Source of the DNA: Reinekea marinisedimentorum
GTDB taxonomy: Bacteria; Pseudomonadota; Gammaproteobacteria; Pseudomonadales; Natronospirillaceae
NCBI RefSeq assembly: GCF_004341165.1
Contig: NZ_SLZR01000002.1
Location: 372,001-436,000, forward strand
Reading direction: 5' to 3'
DNA: 64,000 bases
Shown here: positions 7,357 through 16,199 of the stretch, one piece after another
How the letters are laid out: each line of letters begins with the position of its first letter
Position numbering within the stretch: the stretch's first letter is position 1
The notes under the pieces: generated by a model
Database searches by the model: none
What the model was told of the DNA's origin: nothing
Seen by the model: only the letters and a program-made list of their open reading frames with translations
Translations under genes and position numbers: made by a program

Positions 7357-9129
7357 TTAATCGGCATCCCGCACCAGGCGGACAAAGTTAAAAATCCGCT
7401 CGGCATCTTCGCCGACAGCGCCGCTGTCTTCATCTTTAACGTCGTACCGAATTGCACCAGCACCGTGATAATCTTCGCCATTGTCATTCACTGCACTGCC
7501 CACCGCTGCGTACCATGCAAAGGCATAGTCGGTATCGCGATAGCCATCGTTATCTTCAGTGTTATCGTTCAGATCGGCATCGTTAGTGCCATAGCGGGTG
7601 CTGGTACTGGACCAGTAATAACCGTAGTCACTCAGCCCTTGCTGCACAGTGACAATGTTATAAAGACTGTAAAGCTCACCGTCTGCCGACATAACCTCAG
7701 CAGCCAAACCAGCCGCAAGCACATCGTTTATGCTGGTTGCAATAAAGTAGTCGGTATCAATGGCCGGACCACGAGCAGCGCACTCTGCTTCACTTGCAGC
7801 AACGTGTCCTTCTGCTAGCTCATCGGCGCAGCCATCATACCATGTCAGAGCATCACCACTTTCTGACGGAGAGCCATCTGTCGATTCCGTTGAAGAGGTA
7901 TCGGCATCTTCGCTGTAAAAGCCAGCAGTGGGTGCGTGCTCGTAATCGAAGATGGTCTGCAGTTCTTTAATGTTTGGCAGACGCCAGTCATCGTAGCCTC
8001 CAAAGTCGGCATTTTCAGCAAAGGCCAGCGCGTCCTGCCAATTCAGCAGACCAATAACGCCAACGTCGCCTTCAGTTGTATCCTCACCGTCTGTAATGAC
8101 AACCACGCCTTCTGTAATCAGACGGTTAAGCTCGGCCAGCAAGTCAGTGGCAGCTGAATCATCCTGAGTCCACATCAACCCGGTAGCGCTGTCGGTTACT
8201 GTATTGCCATAGTCAGATTCATTCAGGGTAAAGCTGTTTACACCATAAGAGTCTTCAGTACCCCGCACTGCGCGAACCGCTTTTGCCATCGTTCCCGATA
8301 TTGCCGCTGGATAAACCTTGATATGGCCAGTGCCATGATTCAAACCAAATGCACCGTCAGAACCAGCTTCGTAGGTGTTTCCTACATAGAACTGAGACCA
8401 GTACTGCTCATCTTTGGCATCGAAATCGATAATATCGGCTACGCAGTCATGACTAAAGCAACTGCTTTCTGCATAGGTTGGAAGAACAAAATAGTCCATA
8501 TCCAGATAAGGCCAACCAACAGAGAAATCTGCAATGGAATAGAGTTCTTTCATGGTGGGCATACGCCAATCACTGTACCCCTGATAGGTTTCATCGTTCA
8601 GGCCATCAATATAATCCTGAGCTTCTTCGTAGCTATAGCGACCGTTGTCCGGCACTGCCTGCCACATTAGACCGGTGTTGTTATCCACAACCACCGCACC
8701 CCAGGTAAACTCTTCCGTTGTCACCGTGGTATCGGAGAACATAATGGAAACCTCATAGGAAGAGGTAATCGTTTTAATTTCGCCGCCATCATCCGTTTCA
8801 AATTCAAAATTGAAGGCGACACCACTGCCACCCAGTTCAGCGTCTTCGCCATATTGAGCATCCTGCCCAAAGAATGCCTCCCCGACTGCCGGGCAAGTGA
8901 TATAGGCGACGCCGGTGGTGTCATCAACCTGGCCATCCCCGTCATAACACTGGTCTAAGCCCGTATCGACAACGGTAAAGGTAGATGCCTCTGCTGTGAC
9001 CACAGAGGCCGCTTCAGTTACGCTATCAATGCCCTCTGTACTGTCATCTTCATCACTGCCACAGCCCGAAACGGCCAAAAAACCCAACATAACAATGCTG
9101 GCACTGGTTACACTTTTATTCCTGAACAT
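7357..9129 (-). CDS. DUF1566 (Lcl C-terminal-like) domain lipoprotein
   Basis: A 590-residue secreted protein. The N terminus ends in a lipobox LAVSGC (Cys23), followed by a Ser/Asp/Glu-rich linker, so it should be a lipoprotein. It carries two DUF1566 modules, each with the pattern GLMW...(F/Y)..W(E/Q)..A....DWR(M/L)P..KEL: the first at ~152-200 (NTGLMWQAV, SDWRMPTMKELYSIADF), the second at ~315-395 (ATGLMWTQDD, YDDWRLPNIKELQTIFDY). A final YYWSSTST segment fits the fold. The module is found in surface and fimbria-associated proteins, but no biochemical function is settled. The protein is very acidic. A relative lies at 47472-48998. Confidence 0.85.
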   Translation of the reverse strand: MFRNKSVTSASIVMLGFLAVSGCGSDEDDSTEGIDSVTEAASVVTAEASTFTVVDTGLDQCYDGDGQVDDTTGVAYITCPAVGEAFFGQDAQYGEDAELGGSGVAFNFEFETDDGGEIKTITSSYEVSIMFSDTTVTTEEFTWGAVVVDNNTGLMWQAVPDNGRYSYEEAQDYIDGLNDETYQGYSDWRMPTMKELYSIADFSVGWPYLDMDYFVLPTYAESSCFSHDCVADIIDFDAKDEQYWSQFYVGNTYEAGSDGAFGLNHGTGHIKVYPAAISGTMAKAVRAVRGTEDSYGVNSFTLNESDYGNTVTDSATGLMWTQDDSAATDLLAELNRLITEGVVVITDGEDTTEGDVGVIGLLNWQDALAFAENADFGGYDDWRLPNIKELQTIFDYEHAPTAGFYSEDADTSSTESTDGSPSESGDALTWYDGCADELAEGHVAASEAECAARGPAIDTDYFIATSINDVLAAGLAAEVMSADGELYSLYNIVTVQQGLSDYGYYWSSTSTRYGTNDADLNDNTEDNDGYRDTDYAFAWYAAVGSAVNDNGEDYHGAGAIRYDVKDEDSGAVGEDAERIFNFVRLVRDAD

Positions 9130-9380
9130 GTGAGTTACCTGTTTTGTTTAGTACTGCAAATTATTGATATTCTTGGGTGAGCACTACCAGGCAGTCTTTT
9201 TATTACCCGGCTCATTTTGTACGATACCGGACAATCTACGAATCTGAGTGCAGTAGCGGTGCACAAACGCAGGAAAAACAATGAGCACCTCTAAAAGATT
9301 TCAGATATGAGATACTGATACAAATTAAAGGGCTGCAGGCTGCGGCAACTGAGCAAACCTGAAAGGTGGAAGATCCAACC

Positions 9381-9860
9381 GTGAAACTACTGGAAACTGA
9401 ATTTAAACTTTCTCTTTATTGTGTAAACGTACTTTCTGAAGCCATCGACAGCAAAGTTAAGCAGGCACTGAAGGACATCAACCACGACAACATTAGCCCG
9501 AGGGATTTGGGCATTCTGATAAAACTTGCTCGCTCCGAAAATGGCAAGATGGATTTGCTGGACGCCTACAGGCGGGAAATGAGAGCCCGATCGACCGTGT
9601 CAGATACGGCCAAACGCCTGGAAAAACACGGCTACCTGTGCAAAGAGTCGGCATCGGGCAACGCAAAGAACATCGTGTTGTCGGCAAAGCCAAAAGCGCT
9701 GGAGCTGCACAACGCAGTCACACCTGAAATCACTCAAATTGTCGATCAGCTATTTACCGGCTTTACCGAGGAAGAAAAAATACAGTTTATGAGGCTTACC
9801 GGCAGGGCTTACGAAAACCTCACCGGCAGAAAGATTAAAGGCAAGAGCAGGCAGGACTAA
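9381..9860 (+). CDS. MarR family transcriptional regulator
   Basis: About 160 residues with the MarR winged-helix layout: N-terminal helices (EFKLSLYCVNVLSEAI), the wHTH (DLLDAYRREMRARSTVSDTAKRL, then EKHGYLCKE), and C-terminal dimerisation helices. The ligand is unknown. The GTG at 9381 is preferred because GGAAG lies eight bases upstream; a second GTG at 9366 is possible. It lies divergent to the DUF1566 lipoprotein gene, with a 250-base gap, so may regulate it. The stop abuts the stop of the convergent DUF2750 gene with no spacer. Confidence 0.8.
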   Translation: MKLLETEFKLSLYCVNVLSEAIDSKVKQALKDINHDNISPRDLGILIKLARSENGKMDLLDAYRREMRARSTVSDTAKRLEKHGYLCKESASGNAKNIVLSAKPKALELHNAVTPEITQIVDQLFTGFTEEEKIQFMRLTGRAYENLTGRKIKGKSRQD

Positions 9861-10241
9861 CTACTCTTCTACACGAATCTCATCATCAAACTCCGCCGGC
9901 GTTACCACCACGCACTCCTGCTCGGAATCCGGAAACACCGCCACCAAATACCCATCTTCAGTGAGGCCCGGTGTCCAACGCTCTTGCCAGCGATGTTTAT
10001 CGATCGCCACGGCTTTACAGTCGGCCCAGTCGCCATTCAGATTTTCTTCAGCGCATTCCTTATGAGGCCAAACAGGCACACAACCGGAGCCGTCTTCTTC
10101 AAGTAAAACGCTGCCATCGTTATCGGTCAGAATCCAAAGCTGTTCACTGGCAATCACCTGTTCTACCAGGTAACTGTAACGCTGTTCAGATGTACGGGCT
10201 TCCAGCTCGGCAAGGGTGAAGGGGTCTAGTGGTGTTGTCAT
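9861..10241 (-). CDS. DUF2750 domain-containing protein
   Basis: A 126-residue acidic cytoplasmic protein. Features typical of DUF2750 are the EQRYSYLVEQVIASEQLWIL start, the VPVWPHKECAEENL motif in the middle, and the C-terminal segment GYLVAVFPDSEQECVVVTPAEFDDEI. The family resembles immunity or SUKH-like small proteins in size and acidity, but no function is known. No toxin gene is adjacent, so I do not call it an immunity protein. Confidence 0.8.
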   Translation of the reverse strand: MTTPLDPFTLAELEARTSEQRYSYLVEQVIASEQLWILTDNDGSVLLEEDGSGCVPVWPHKECAEENLNGDWADCKAVAIDKHRWQERWTPGLTEDGYLVAVFPDSEQECVVVTPAEFDDEIRVEE

Positions 10242-10380
10242 ATAAGGTGGCTCTGGCTTGATTTGCGGGCAGTATACCCGCTTATCGCCTGAACACTGAA
10301 TAAAGCAGGTAAGTTATTGTTATTTAAGCGCCACTGTTGCGCTATTCTGTTGCCATTAACATCGAAACAGGAATGCCTGT

Positions 10381-11895
10381 ATGGCTATCGAAGCTGCACG
10401 TATTGAAATCTGTAACCTCACTCTCGACCAGTACAGCGAAATAAAAGCACTGATGGATGACGCCTACCCCGATTTAGGCGGTGCCTGGCCCAAGCACACC
10501 ATTGAACAGCTGATTGAAGACTTCCCTGAAGGTCAACTGGGCATTCTGGATGGCGGCAAGCTGGTTGGCCTGGCGCTGAGCGTGCAGGTGGCTTATGGCC
10601 GTTTTTCCAACCCCCATACCTATGAAGATGTGGTTGGCACCAACAACAAGATTAAGAGCGATAAAGACGGTGATGCCATGTACGGCCTGGATGTGGTCAT
10701 CAGCAAAAGTCACCGCGGCCTGCGCCTGGGCCGGCGGCTGTATGATGCACGCAAGGAGCTGTGCCGGCAGTACAACTTCCGCGCCATTCTGGCCGGCGGT
10801 CGTATTCCGTTGTATAAGAATTTCAAAGATGAGATGACGCCGATGGAATACATCGATAAGGTCGCACGGCGTGATGTTTATGACCCCATTCTGAGCTTTC
10901 AGCTGTCCAATGACTTTCAGGTGAAGCGCCTGCTGAAAAAATACCTGCCGGAAGATCAGGGCAGCTCCGGCTACGCCACCCTGCTGGAGTGGAACAACAT
11001 TCTGTTTGAGCCAAAAGATACCGTTTTAGAAGCACGCAAAAGCACGGTGCGGGTGGGCTCGGTGCAATGGCAGATGCGTACTGTCGAGAGTGTTGATGAA
11101 CTGCTGGCGCAGGTCGAATACTTCGTCGATACCGTTTCCGATTACCAGAGCGACTTCATCGTCTTCCCGGAATTTTTCAACGCGCCCTTGATGGGTCTGG
11201 AAGATCACGCCAACCAGACGGAAGCCATTCGCGCCCTTTCTGAATACACGCCGCTGTTCCGCGATCGCATGTCGCAGATGGCCATCGAGTACAACGCCAA
11301 CATCATTACCGGCTCGATGCCGCTGGCCGAGGATGGCCACATCTTTAACGTCTCTTATCTGTGTCACCGCAGTGGCAAGATCGACGAGCAGAAAAAGATT
11401 CACATTACCCCGCATGAAAAAAACGATTGGGTCATACAGGGCGGCGATAAAATTTCGGTGTTTGAAACGGACGCCGGCAAGGTGGGTATTCTCATCTGCT
11501 ACGATGTGGAATTCCCCGAGCTGGGCCGTCTAATGGCCAAACAGGGCTTGGAGATTCTCTTTGTGCCGTTCTGGACCGACACCAAGAACAGCTACCTGCG
11601 CGTTCGTCATTGCGCACAGGCGCGGGCCATTGAAAACGAGTGCTATGTGGTGCTGGCCGGCAGCGTGGGCAACCTGCCTCAGGTAGAAAGCCTGGATGTG
11701 CAGTACGGTCAGTCGGCCATGCTGTCGCCTTCCGATTTTGCCTTCCCACACGATGCCATTCTTTCTGAGGCGACCCCCAACACCGAGATGCTGCTGTTCT
11801 CGGATATGGATCTCGACAAACTGCGCCTGCTGCATACCGAAGGCACCGTGCGCAACCTGAAAGACCGTCGTGAGGATGTGTACCGCAGAAGTTAA
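10381..11895 (+). CDS. Bifunctional GNAT acetyltransferase / carbon-nitrogen hydrolase
   Basis: A 504-residue fusion. Residues ~6-215 are a GNAT-type acyltransferase domain (VVISKSHRGLRLGRRLYDARKELC is the acetyl-CoA-binding region). Residues ~222-490 are a nitrilase-superfamily amidase with the catalytic triad visible: Glu264 in VFPEFF, Lys339 in QKKIHITPHE, and Cys373 in ILICYDVEFPE. This two-domain architecture is widespread in marine proteobacteria, but its substrate is unknown. The fusion suggests that acyl transfer and amide hydrolysis act on the same small molecule. The next gene, an SDR, follows after 26 bases and is probably in the same operon. Confidence 0.9.
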   Translation: MAIEAARIEICNLTLDQYSEIKALMDDAYPDLGGAWPKHTIEQLIEDFPEGQLGILDGGKLVGLALSVQVAYGRFSNPHTYEDVVGTNNKIKSDKDGDAMYGLDVVISKSHRGLRLGRRLYDARKELCRQYNFRAILAGGRIPLYKNFKDEMTPMEYIDKVARRDVYDPILSFQLSNDFQVKRLLKKYLPEDQGSSGYATLLEWNNILFEPKDTVLEARKSTVRVGSVQWQMRTVESVDELLAQVEYFVDTVSDYQSDFIVFPEFFNAPLMGLEDHANQTEAIRALSEYTPLFRDRMSQMAIEYNANIITGSMPLAEDGHIFNVSYLCHRSGKIDEQKKIHITPHEKNDWVIQGGDKISVFETDAGKVGILICYDVEFPELGRLMAKQGLEILFVPFWTDTKNSYLRVRHCAQARAIENECYVVLAGSVGNLPQVESLDVQYGQSAMLSPSDFAFPHDAILSEATPNTEMLLFSDMDLDKLRLLHTEGTVRNLKDRREDVYRRS

Positions 11896-11921
11896 CAGAA
11901 CAGAAAAAGGAGAGAACTGAA

Positions 11922-12578
11922 ATGAAAAAGGCACTGGTGACCGGCGGCAATCGCGGTATTGGTTTCGCGATTACTCAGGGGTTAATGGCTGAAGGTTTTG
12001 AGGTTTATCTTGGCGCGCGCGACTGGCAATTGGGCGAGCAAGCCGCCATTGAGGCCGGTGCGCAGTTTGTTCAACTGGATGTATCCAACCCCGAGAGCAT
12101 CCGCGCAGCCGTGAATGAGATTCAGGCTGTCGATGTGCTGGTGAACAACGCCGGCGTACTCGGCAGCGGTGGCGTACTTGATAGCGAGCAGGAGTTTGCA
12201 ATCTCGATGGCGACCATGGTTCACGGCCCCTTTCTGCTCATGCACCTGCTGGCACCGGCGATGATTGAAAACAACTATGGTCGCATTGTGAACATCTCGT
12301 CCGATTGGGGTTTGTTTTCAGAAGGTATGAAAGGCCCGGGCGGTTACGGCGTAGCCAAGGCCGCGTTGAACGCGCTGACCTTTTCAGCGGCAAGCAGCCT
12401 GCCGAACAACGTCAAGGTGAATGCGATGTGCCCGGGCTGGGTAAATACCCGCATGGGCGGTTTCGGCTCTGAGCGGCCACCGGAAAAGGGCGCGGAAACA
12501 GCCATCTGGCTGGCAACGCTTCCAGAGACCGGCCCAACAGGGAAGTTCTTCCGCGATAAAAATGAAATGGCCTGGTAA
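11922..12578 (+). CDS. SDR family oxidoreductase
   Basis: A 218-residue short-chain dehydrogenase, shorter than the usual ~250 residues but with all core motifs: TGGNRGIGFAI at the N terminus, NNAGV near residue 77, a catalytic Ser (VNISSDWGLF) and YGVAKAALN carrying Tyr and Lys. The C terminus is trimmed and ends in a DKNEMAW tail. A strong AAGGAGAG ribosome-binding site precedes the ATG. It follows the GNAT-nitrilase gene and may act on the same pathway. It resembles carbonyl-reductase-like SDRs, but the substrate is unknown. Confidence 0.85.
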   Translation: MKKALVTGGNRGIGFAITQGLMAEGFEVYLGARDWQLGEQAAIEAGAQFVQLDVSNPESIRAAVNEIQAVDVLVNNAGVLGSGGVLDSEQEFAISMATMVHGPFLLMHLLAPAMIENNYGRIVNISSDWGLFSEGMKGPGGYGVAKAALNALTFSAASSLPNNVKVNAMCPGWVNTRMGGFGSERPPEKGAETAIWLATLPETGPTGKFFRDKNEMAW

Positions 12579-12586
12579 CAGAGTTG

Positions 12587-13639
12587 CTAAAGAGCGGCGG
12601 CGGCTTCCCGAACATCAACCATCAGCGCTTCGATATCTTCCGGCTGCGTTGCCCAGTTACACATGAAGCGCGCATGGCCGGAGCCGATAAAGGTGTAAAA
12701 ATGCCAGCCGCGCTGCTTGATGGCGTCAATCAGTGCCTCCGGCATTTGCACAAACACAGCGTTGGCCTGCACTGGGTGAACCAGCGTAATACCGGTAACC
12801 GTGCGCAGCTCCTGCGCCAGTCGTGCTGCACATTTATTGGCGTGCGCCGCCCGGTTGCGGAAGGCATCGGTTTCCAGAATGCCGATCCACGGGGCCGATA
12901 AAAACCGCATCTTGGAAGCCAGCTGACCAGCCTGTTTGCAGCGATAGCCAAAATCTTCAGCCAGTTCTTTATTGAAAAACACCACCGCTTCACCCACCGG
13001 CAACCCCGCCTTGGTGCCACCAAGGGTGAGCACATCGACACCCGCCTGCCAGGTGATTTCCTTGGCGGAACAGTTCAGCGAGGCCAACGCATTACCGAAC
13101 CGGGCACCGTCCATATGAACGCGCAGGCCGTATTGATTGGCCACTGCTTTCAGCGCGGCAAGCTCATCTTTGGAGTAAACGGTGCCAACCTCTGTCGATT
13201 GCGTCAGCGACAGTACCCTTGGCTTGGGGTAGTGAATATCGGTTCGCTTCAGCACAATCTGCTCAACCGCCTCCGGGCTGACTTTGCCGTTGGCGCCGGG
13301 TGCCAGCAGCAGCTTGGTGCCGTTACTGAAAAATTCTACGGCACCACACTCGTCGGTTTCGATGTGCGCCAGCTCATGGCTGATAATGCTGTGGTAACTC
13401 TGGCACAGCGAAGCCAGCGCCAGACTGTTGGCCGCCGTGCCGTTAAAGGCGAAGAACACCTCGCAATCGGTTTCAAAAAAATCGCGGATCAGGTTGCAGG
13501 CTTTGGCCGTGTAATCGTCTTCACCATAGGCATTGGCAAAACCGGCACTGGCCATGGCCAGAGCTTCCATCGCCTCCGGGCAGATACCGGAATAGTTATC
13601 GCTGGCAAACTGGTTTTTAGACACTGGGCTGGAACGCAT
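12587..13639 (-). CDS. ltaE: Low-specificity L-threonine aldolase
   Basis: About 350 residues of PLP-dependent fold-type I beta-eliminating lyase. The internal-aldimine lysine lies in LTLGGTKAGLP, and FASDNYSG, the HIETDECGAVEFF segment and HMDGARFGNAL are all characteristic of threonine aldolase. It splits L-threonine or L-allo-threonine to glycine and acetaldehyde. The start at 13639 (MRSSPVSKNQFASDNYSG) is chosen because of GGAG ten bases upstream; a longer reading frame adds 20 unlikely residues. It is convergent with the SDR gene with only eight bases between. Confidence 0.88.
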   Translation of the reverse strand: MRSSPVSKNQFASDNYSGICPEAMEALAMASAGFANAYGEDDYTAKACNLIRDFFETDCEVFFAFNGTAANSLALASLCQSYHSIISHELAHIETDECGAVEFFSNGTKLLLAPGANGKVSPEAVEQIVLKRTDIHYPKPRVLSLTQSTEVGTVYSKDELAALKAVANQYGLRVHMDGARFGNALASLNCSAKEITWQAGVDVLTLGGTKAGLPVGEAVVFFNKELAEDFGYRCKQAGQLASKMRFLSAPWIGILETDAFRNRAAHANKCAARLAQELRTVTGITLVHPVQANAVFVQMPEALIDAIKQRGWHFYTFIGSGHARFMCNWATQPEDIEALMVDVREAAAAL

Positions 13640-13760
13640 GCTCGGGTACTCCTGATCGGTGAATCGGGAAGTGTAGTGAATAGCGCTGGCGAACGACAAG
13701 GGTAAGGCGGGGAAATGCAGAGAATTTCGGTTTCTTATACGTAGAGGAGGACGCGTGAAT

Positions 13761-14096
13761 CTGTAGGTCGGGCTTCAGCCCGACAAGACGCCAAGGAACG
13801 TCAGCAATCCCTGTTGGCCTAAAGGCCAACCTACAAGGAGTCTGAACCTGTAGGTCGGGCTTCAGCCCGACAAGGTGCGGAGGAAAGTCAGCAATCCCCG
13901 TTGGCCTAAAGGCCAACCTACAAGGAGTCTGAACCTGTAGGTCGGGCTTTAGCCCGACAAGGTGCGGAGGAAAGTCAGCATCCCTGTTGGCCTAAAGGCC
14001 AACCTACAAAGACTCTAAATCTGTAGGTCGGACTTCAGCCCGACAAGGTGCGGAGGAACATCAGCAATCCCCGTTGGCCTAAAGGCCAACCTACAG
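13761..14096. repeat. Tandem array of four REPIN-like elements (~87-base period)
   Basis: Four near-identical units start at 13761, 13848, 13935 and 14021 (periods 87, 87, 86). Each holds two hairpins: GTCGGGC-TTC(or TTT)-AGCCCGAC near its left end and GTTGGCC-TAAA-GGCCAAC near its right. Each hairpin is preceded, reading inwards on its own strand, by GTAG, so each unit runs from TGTAGG to CCTACA. GTAG plus a palindrome is the hallmark of REP sequences mobilised by RAYT transposases, and two REPs in inverted orientation make a REPIN. No RAYT gene is in the window. The array lies between the ltaE promoter region and the 3' end of the flavoprotein gene. Confidence 0.85.
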
Positions 14097-14122
14097 CAAG
14101 GGTTTCTGCAATTAAACGAAAA

Positions 14123-15952
14123 TTAAGCCTGAGCAAATTCAGGTGGCCAAACACTCCAATCCTGCTTCGAAAACTTCATTTCTCCGTCATCACCTTTTTC
14201 AATGTTGATCCAACAGTTCCAGTTTTCGTAATCGATCTCCGGATAATCCAGACGATAATGGCTGCACCGACTCTCGGTACGCATGATCGATGCTTTCATT
14301 TTCATTTCAGCAGTGATGATCATGTTCATGGTTTCGTGCGCCAGACGCAGATGGTGACGGTCGGAAGCCATCATCATTGGGCCGTGATGCTCTTTCAACT
14401 CTTCAACATAAGCCAGTGCCGCATTCATCATGCGCTCTTTCTTAATATAGAGCACAAAGTTCGGAATCATCACGCTCTGCAGAACCTGCGTTACCCAGGA
14501 AGGTTTATAACCGGTTTCGCGTTTTAGCGGCGCCAGAATTTCCTCTCGGGTTTCACTCAGCTTCTGCGCTGGAATGGCGATTTTATCCACCTGCTTACTC
14601 GCTTCAGCGGCCGCCACACCGGCCAGCGCACCCTGAATAGCAGAGCCGGCCATAGAACCACCAATCTGGGTATAGATGCCACCGGCCATGTAGGAGCCCA
14701 AGGCATCACCGGATGCCCACAGCCCCGGAATGGTGGTTAAACCGTTTTCATCAATCGGGACCAGACCTTCGGATTTGTGAATCGCCATGCCGGCCGTCGA
14801 GCCGCCTACAGACTCCCCACCCATGCCCGGAGGCCCATTTGGGGCACTTGCTTTGCCGGTCAACTTGCTAAAGATGGCACTGAACGTAGATTGGTCACTA
14901 CCACCTGGTGGAGGCCCCATCATCTGATTGTCGCCGTCGCCACCACCTGGCGGGCCGGATCGCTGAAACTCTTCAGGAACCCAAGGGCCACCCTTCACAT
15001 CTTCAGCGCCAGGCCCCATAGATACCGGACCACCCTTCACATAAGCCGTGTAGTTCGTGCCAACGCCTAGGTCGTGATGAATTTCCGGGCCAGTTGTGCC
15101 CGGCTTTTCTTCGATCTGACCGTGCCAGTTATCGTAGCAGGACGCTGAATTTTCAGCGGTGCCCGGGTGGCCGTCATTCCACTCCTTACCGGTTACTTTT
15201 GCGCCGATGTTATAGGCCATAATGGTGCCATCGTGCGTTAAATCACACATCGGGAAGCCGTTGGGTTTAAAGCCACCCGAGCCGGTACACAGAATGACGG
15301 TTTTCGCTGAGAAGTTCAGAATCTCATTGCGATCCATACTAAAACCAGAGGCACCCACAACACGGCCCTGCTCTTTGTGCAGGTGTGTCATCATAATGCG
15401 CTCCATGACCGGAATTTTACGTTCTTTAATGGGCACCGAGAAACTTTCATTACAGAGCGGTGAATCAAAGAAACCCCATTCACGCAGTTCAGCAACACGA
15501 TCGGCAGAATGATCCAGCAGCTGCTGACCAAAAACCGGGTTATTGGTGCCAATGGCCGAGGTCGACAATTTCGATATAAAGTCTTCTTCGCTCATGGTTG
15601 GGTTATTCTTGTCGTAAACAAAAATCCCCTTACCAAAAGGCGTTAAACCGGAAGACCCCAAACGGCCTTTAGAAACCATCACTACCTTGGCTCCGGCATC
15701 GTGCGCTTTAACCGCTGCAAACAAGCCCGCAATACCGGAACCAATGACCAGTACATCGGCTTCAAAGCTATTCGATTCAAAGCTTTCAGGGTCGACAACG
15801 GGCTCGTTTTTCGCCATCGGTGGCGGGCCCATACCTGGACCGCCTTGTCCACCCGGAGGCGGCCCCATGTTGGCAGCGATCGCAGTTGCACCCACCGCAG
15901 CGGCACCTACGCCAATAAAGGTACGACGAGATACATTTAATTTATCGGCCAT
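14123..15952 (-). CDS. Tat-exported FAD-dependent oxidoreductase (fumarate reductase/AprA-like flavoprotein)
   Basis: A 609-residue flavoprotein. The N terminus carries a twin-arginine signal (NVSRRTFIGVGAAAVGA, with a likely cleavage after the Ala-rich stretch near residue 27), so it should be exported folded with its FAD. The FAD-binding site is VLVIGSGIAG (residues 67-76), and GLWASGDALGSYMAGGIYTQ (411-430) is the second FAD contact of the succinate dehydrogenase/fumarate reductase family. The C-terminal RTESRCSHYRLDYPEIDYENW (558-578) matches the ESRGAHxREDYPxRDDxxW motif of SdhA/AprA. Residues 29-46 and about 308-383 are Gly/Pro-rich low complexity, the latter where the capping domain is expected. 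It is the third gene after a membrane reductase and a ferredoxin. The substrate is unknown. Confidence 0.82.
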   Translation of the reverse strand: MADKLNVSRRTFIGVGAAAVGATAIAANMGPPPGGQGGPGMGPPPMAKNEPVVDPESFESNSFEADVLVIGSGIAGLFAAVKAHDAGAKVVMVSKGRLGSSGLTPFGKGIFVYDKNNPTMSEEDFISKLSTSAIGTNNPVFGQQLLDHSADRVAELREWGFFDSPLCNESFSVPIKERKIPVMERIMMTHLHKEQGRVVGASGFSMDRNEILNFSAKTVILCTGSGGFKPNGFPMCDLTHDGTIMAYNIGAKVTGKEWNDGHPGTAENSASCYDNWHGQIEEKPGTTGPEIHHDLGVGTNYTAYVKGGPVSMGPGAEDVKGGPWVPEEFQRSGPPGGGDGDNQMMGPPPGGSDQSTFSAIFSKLTGKASAPNGPPGMGGESVGGSTAGMAIHKSEGLVPIDENGLTTIPGLWASGDALGSYMAGGIYTQIGGSMAGSAIQGALAGVAAAEASKQVDKIAIPAQKLSETREEILAPLKRETGYKPSWVTQVLQSVMIPNFVLYIKKERMMNAALAYVEELKEHHGPMMMASDRHHLRLAHETMNMIITAEMKMKASIMRTESRCSHYRLDYPEIDYENWNCWINIEKGDDGEMKFSKQDWSVWPPEFAQA

Positions 15953-15957
15953 GCTCG

Positions 15958-16173
15958 TTACCTCCAGGAAACTATGACAGGAATGGATTTTTCCGGCGTA
16001 ATGCTAATGGCATCAACCGGGCAGTACAGACGGCACAGGTGACAGATCTGGCAGTCTTCCGGGTAAGCGATATAAGCCCGCTTTTTCTCATAGTCCATCT
16101 GAATCACATCCGTCGGGCAGGATTTCACACAGGTTTCGCAGCCTATGCAGCCTGCAATTTCATTAATTGCCAT
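15958..16173 (-). CDS. 2[4Fe-4S] ferredoxin-type protein
   Basis: A 71-residue iron-sulfur protein with two complete cluster motifs: C-IG-C-ET-C-VKS-C-P near residues 9-20 and C-QI-C-HL-C-RLY-C-P near residues 41-53. Eight cysteines therefore bind two [4Fe-4S] clusters, as in the beta subunit of APS reductase (AprB). It has no signal peptide of its own. The gene is five bases upstream of the Tat flavoprotein gene and 26 bases downstream of the membrane reductase gene. The likely role is electron transfer between them, either in the cytoplasm or after co-export with the Tat partner. Confidence 0.88.
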   Translation of the reverse strand: MAINEIAGCIGCETCVKSCPTDVIQMDYEKKRAYIAYPEDCQICHLCRLYCPVDAISITPEKSIPVIVSWR

Positions 16174-16199
16174 TTTCTATAGTCCTCTTAAACCTGTTA

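Noticed and set aside
13617-13916. Minus-strand reading frame with repeated VGLKPDLQ and AFRPTGIAD segments
   Set aside because: It is a translation of the REPIN-like repeats; such repeat translations are a frequent annotation artefact.
13761-14096. Could the ~87-base repeat array be a CRISPR?
   Set aside because: The units have no unique spacers: the whole 87-base unit is repeated, with two palindromes each, and no cas gene is near.
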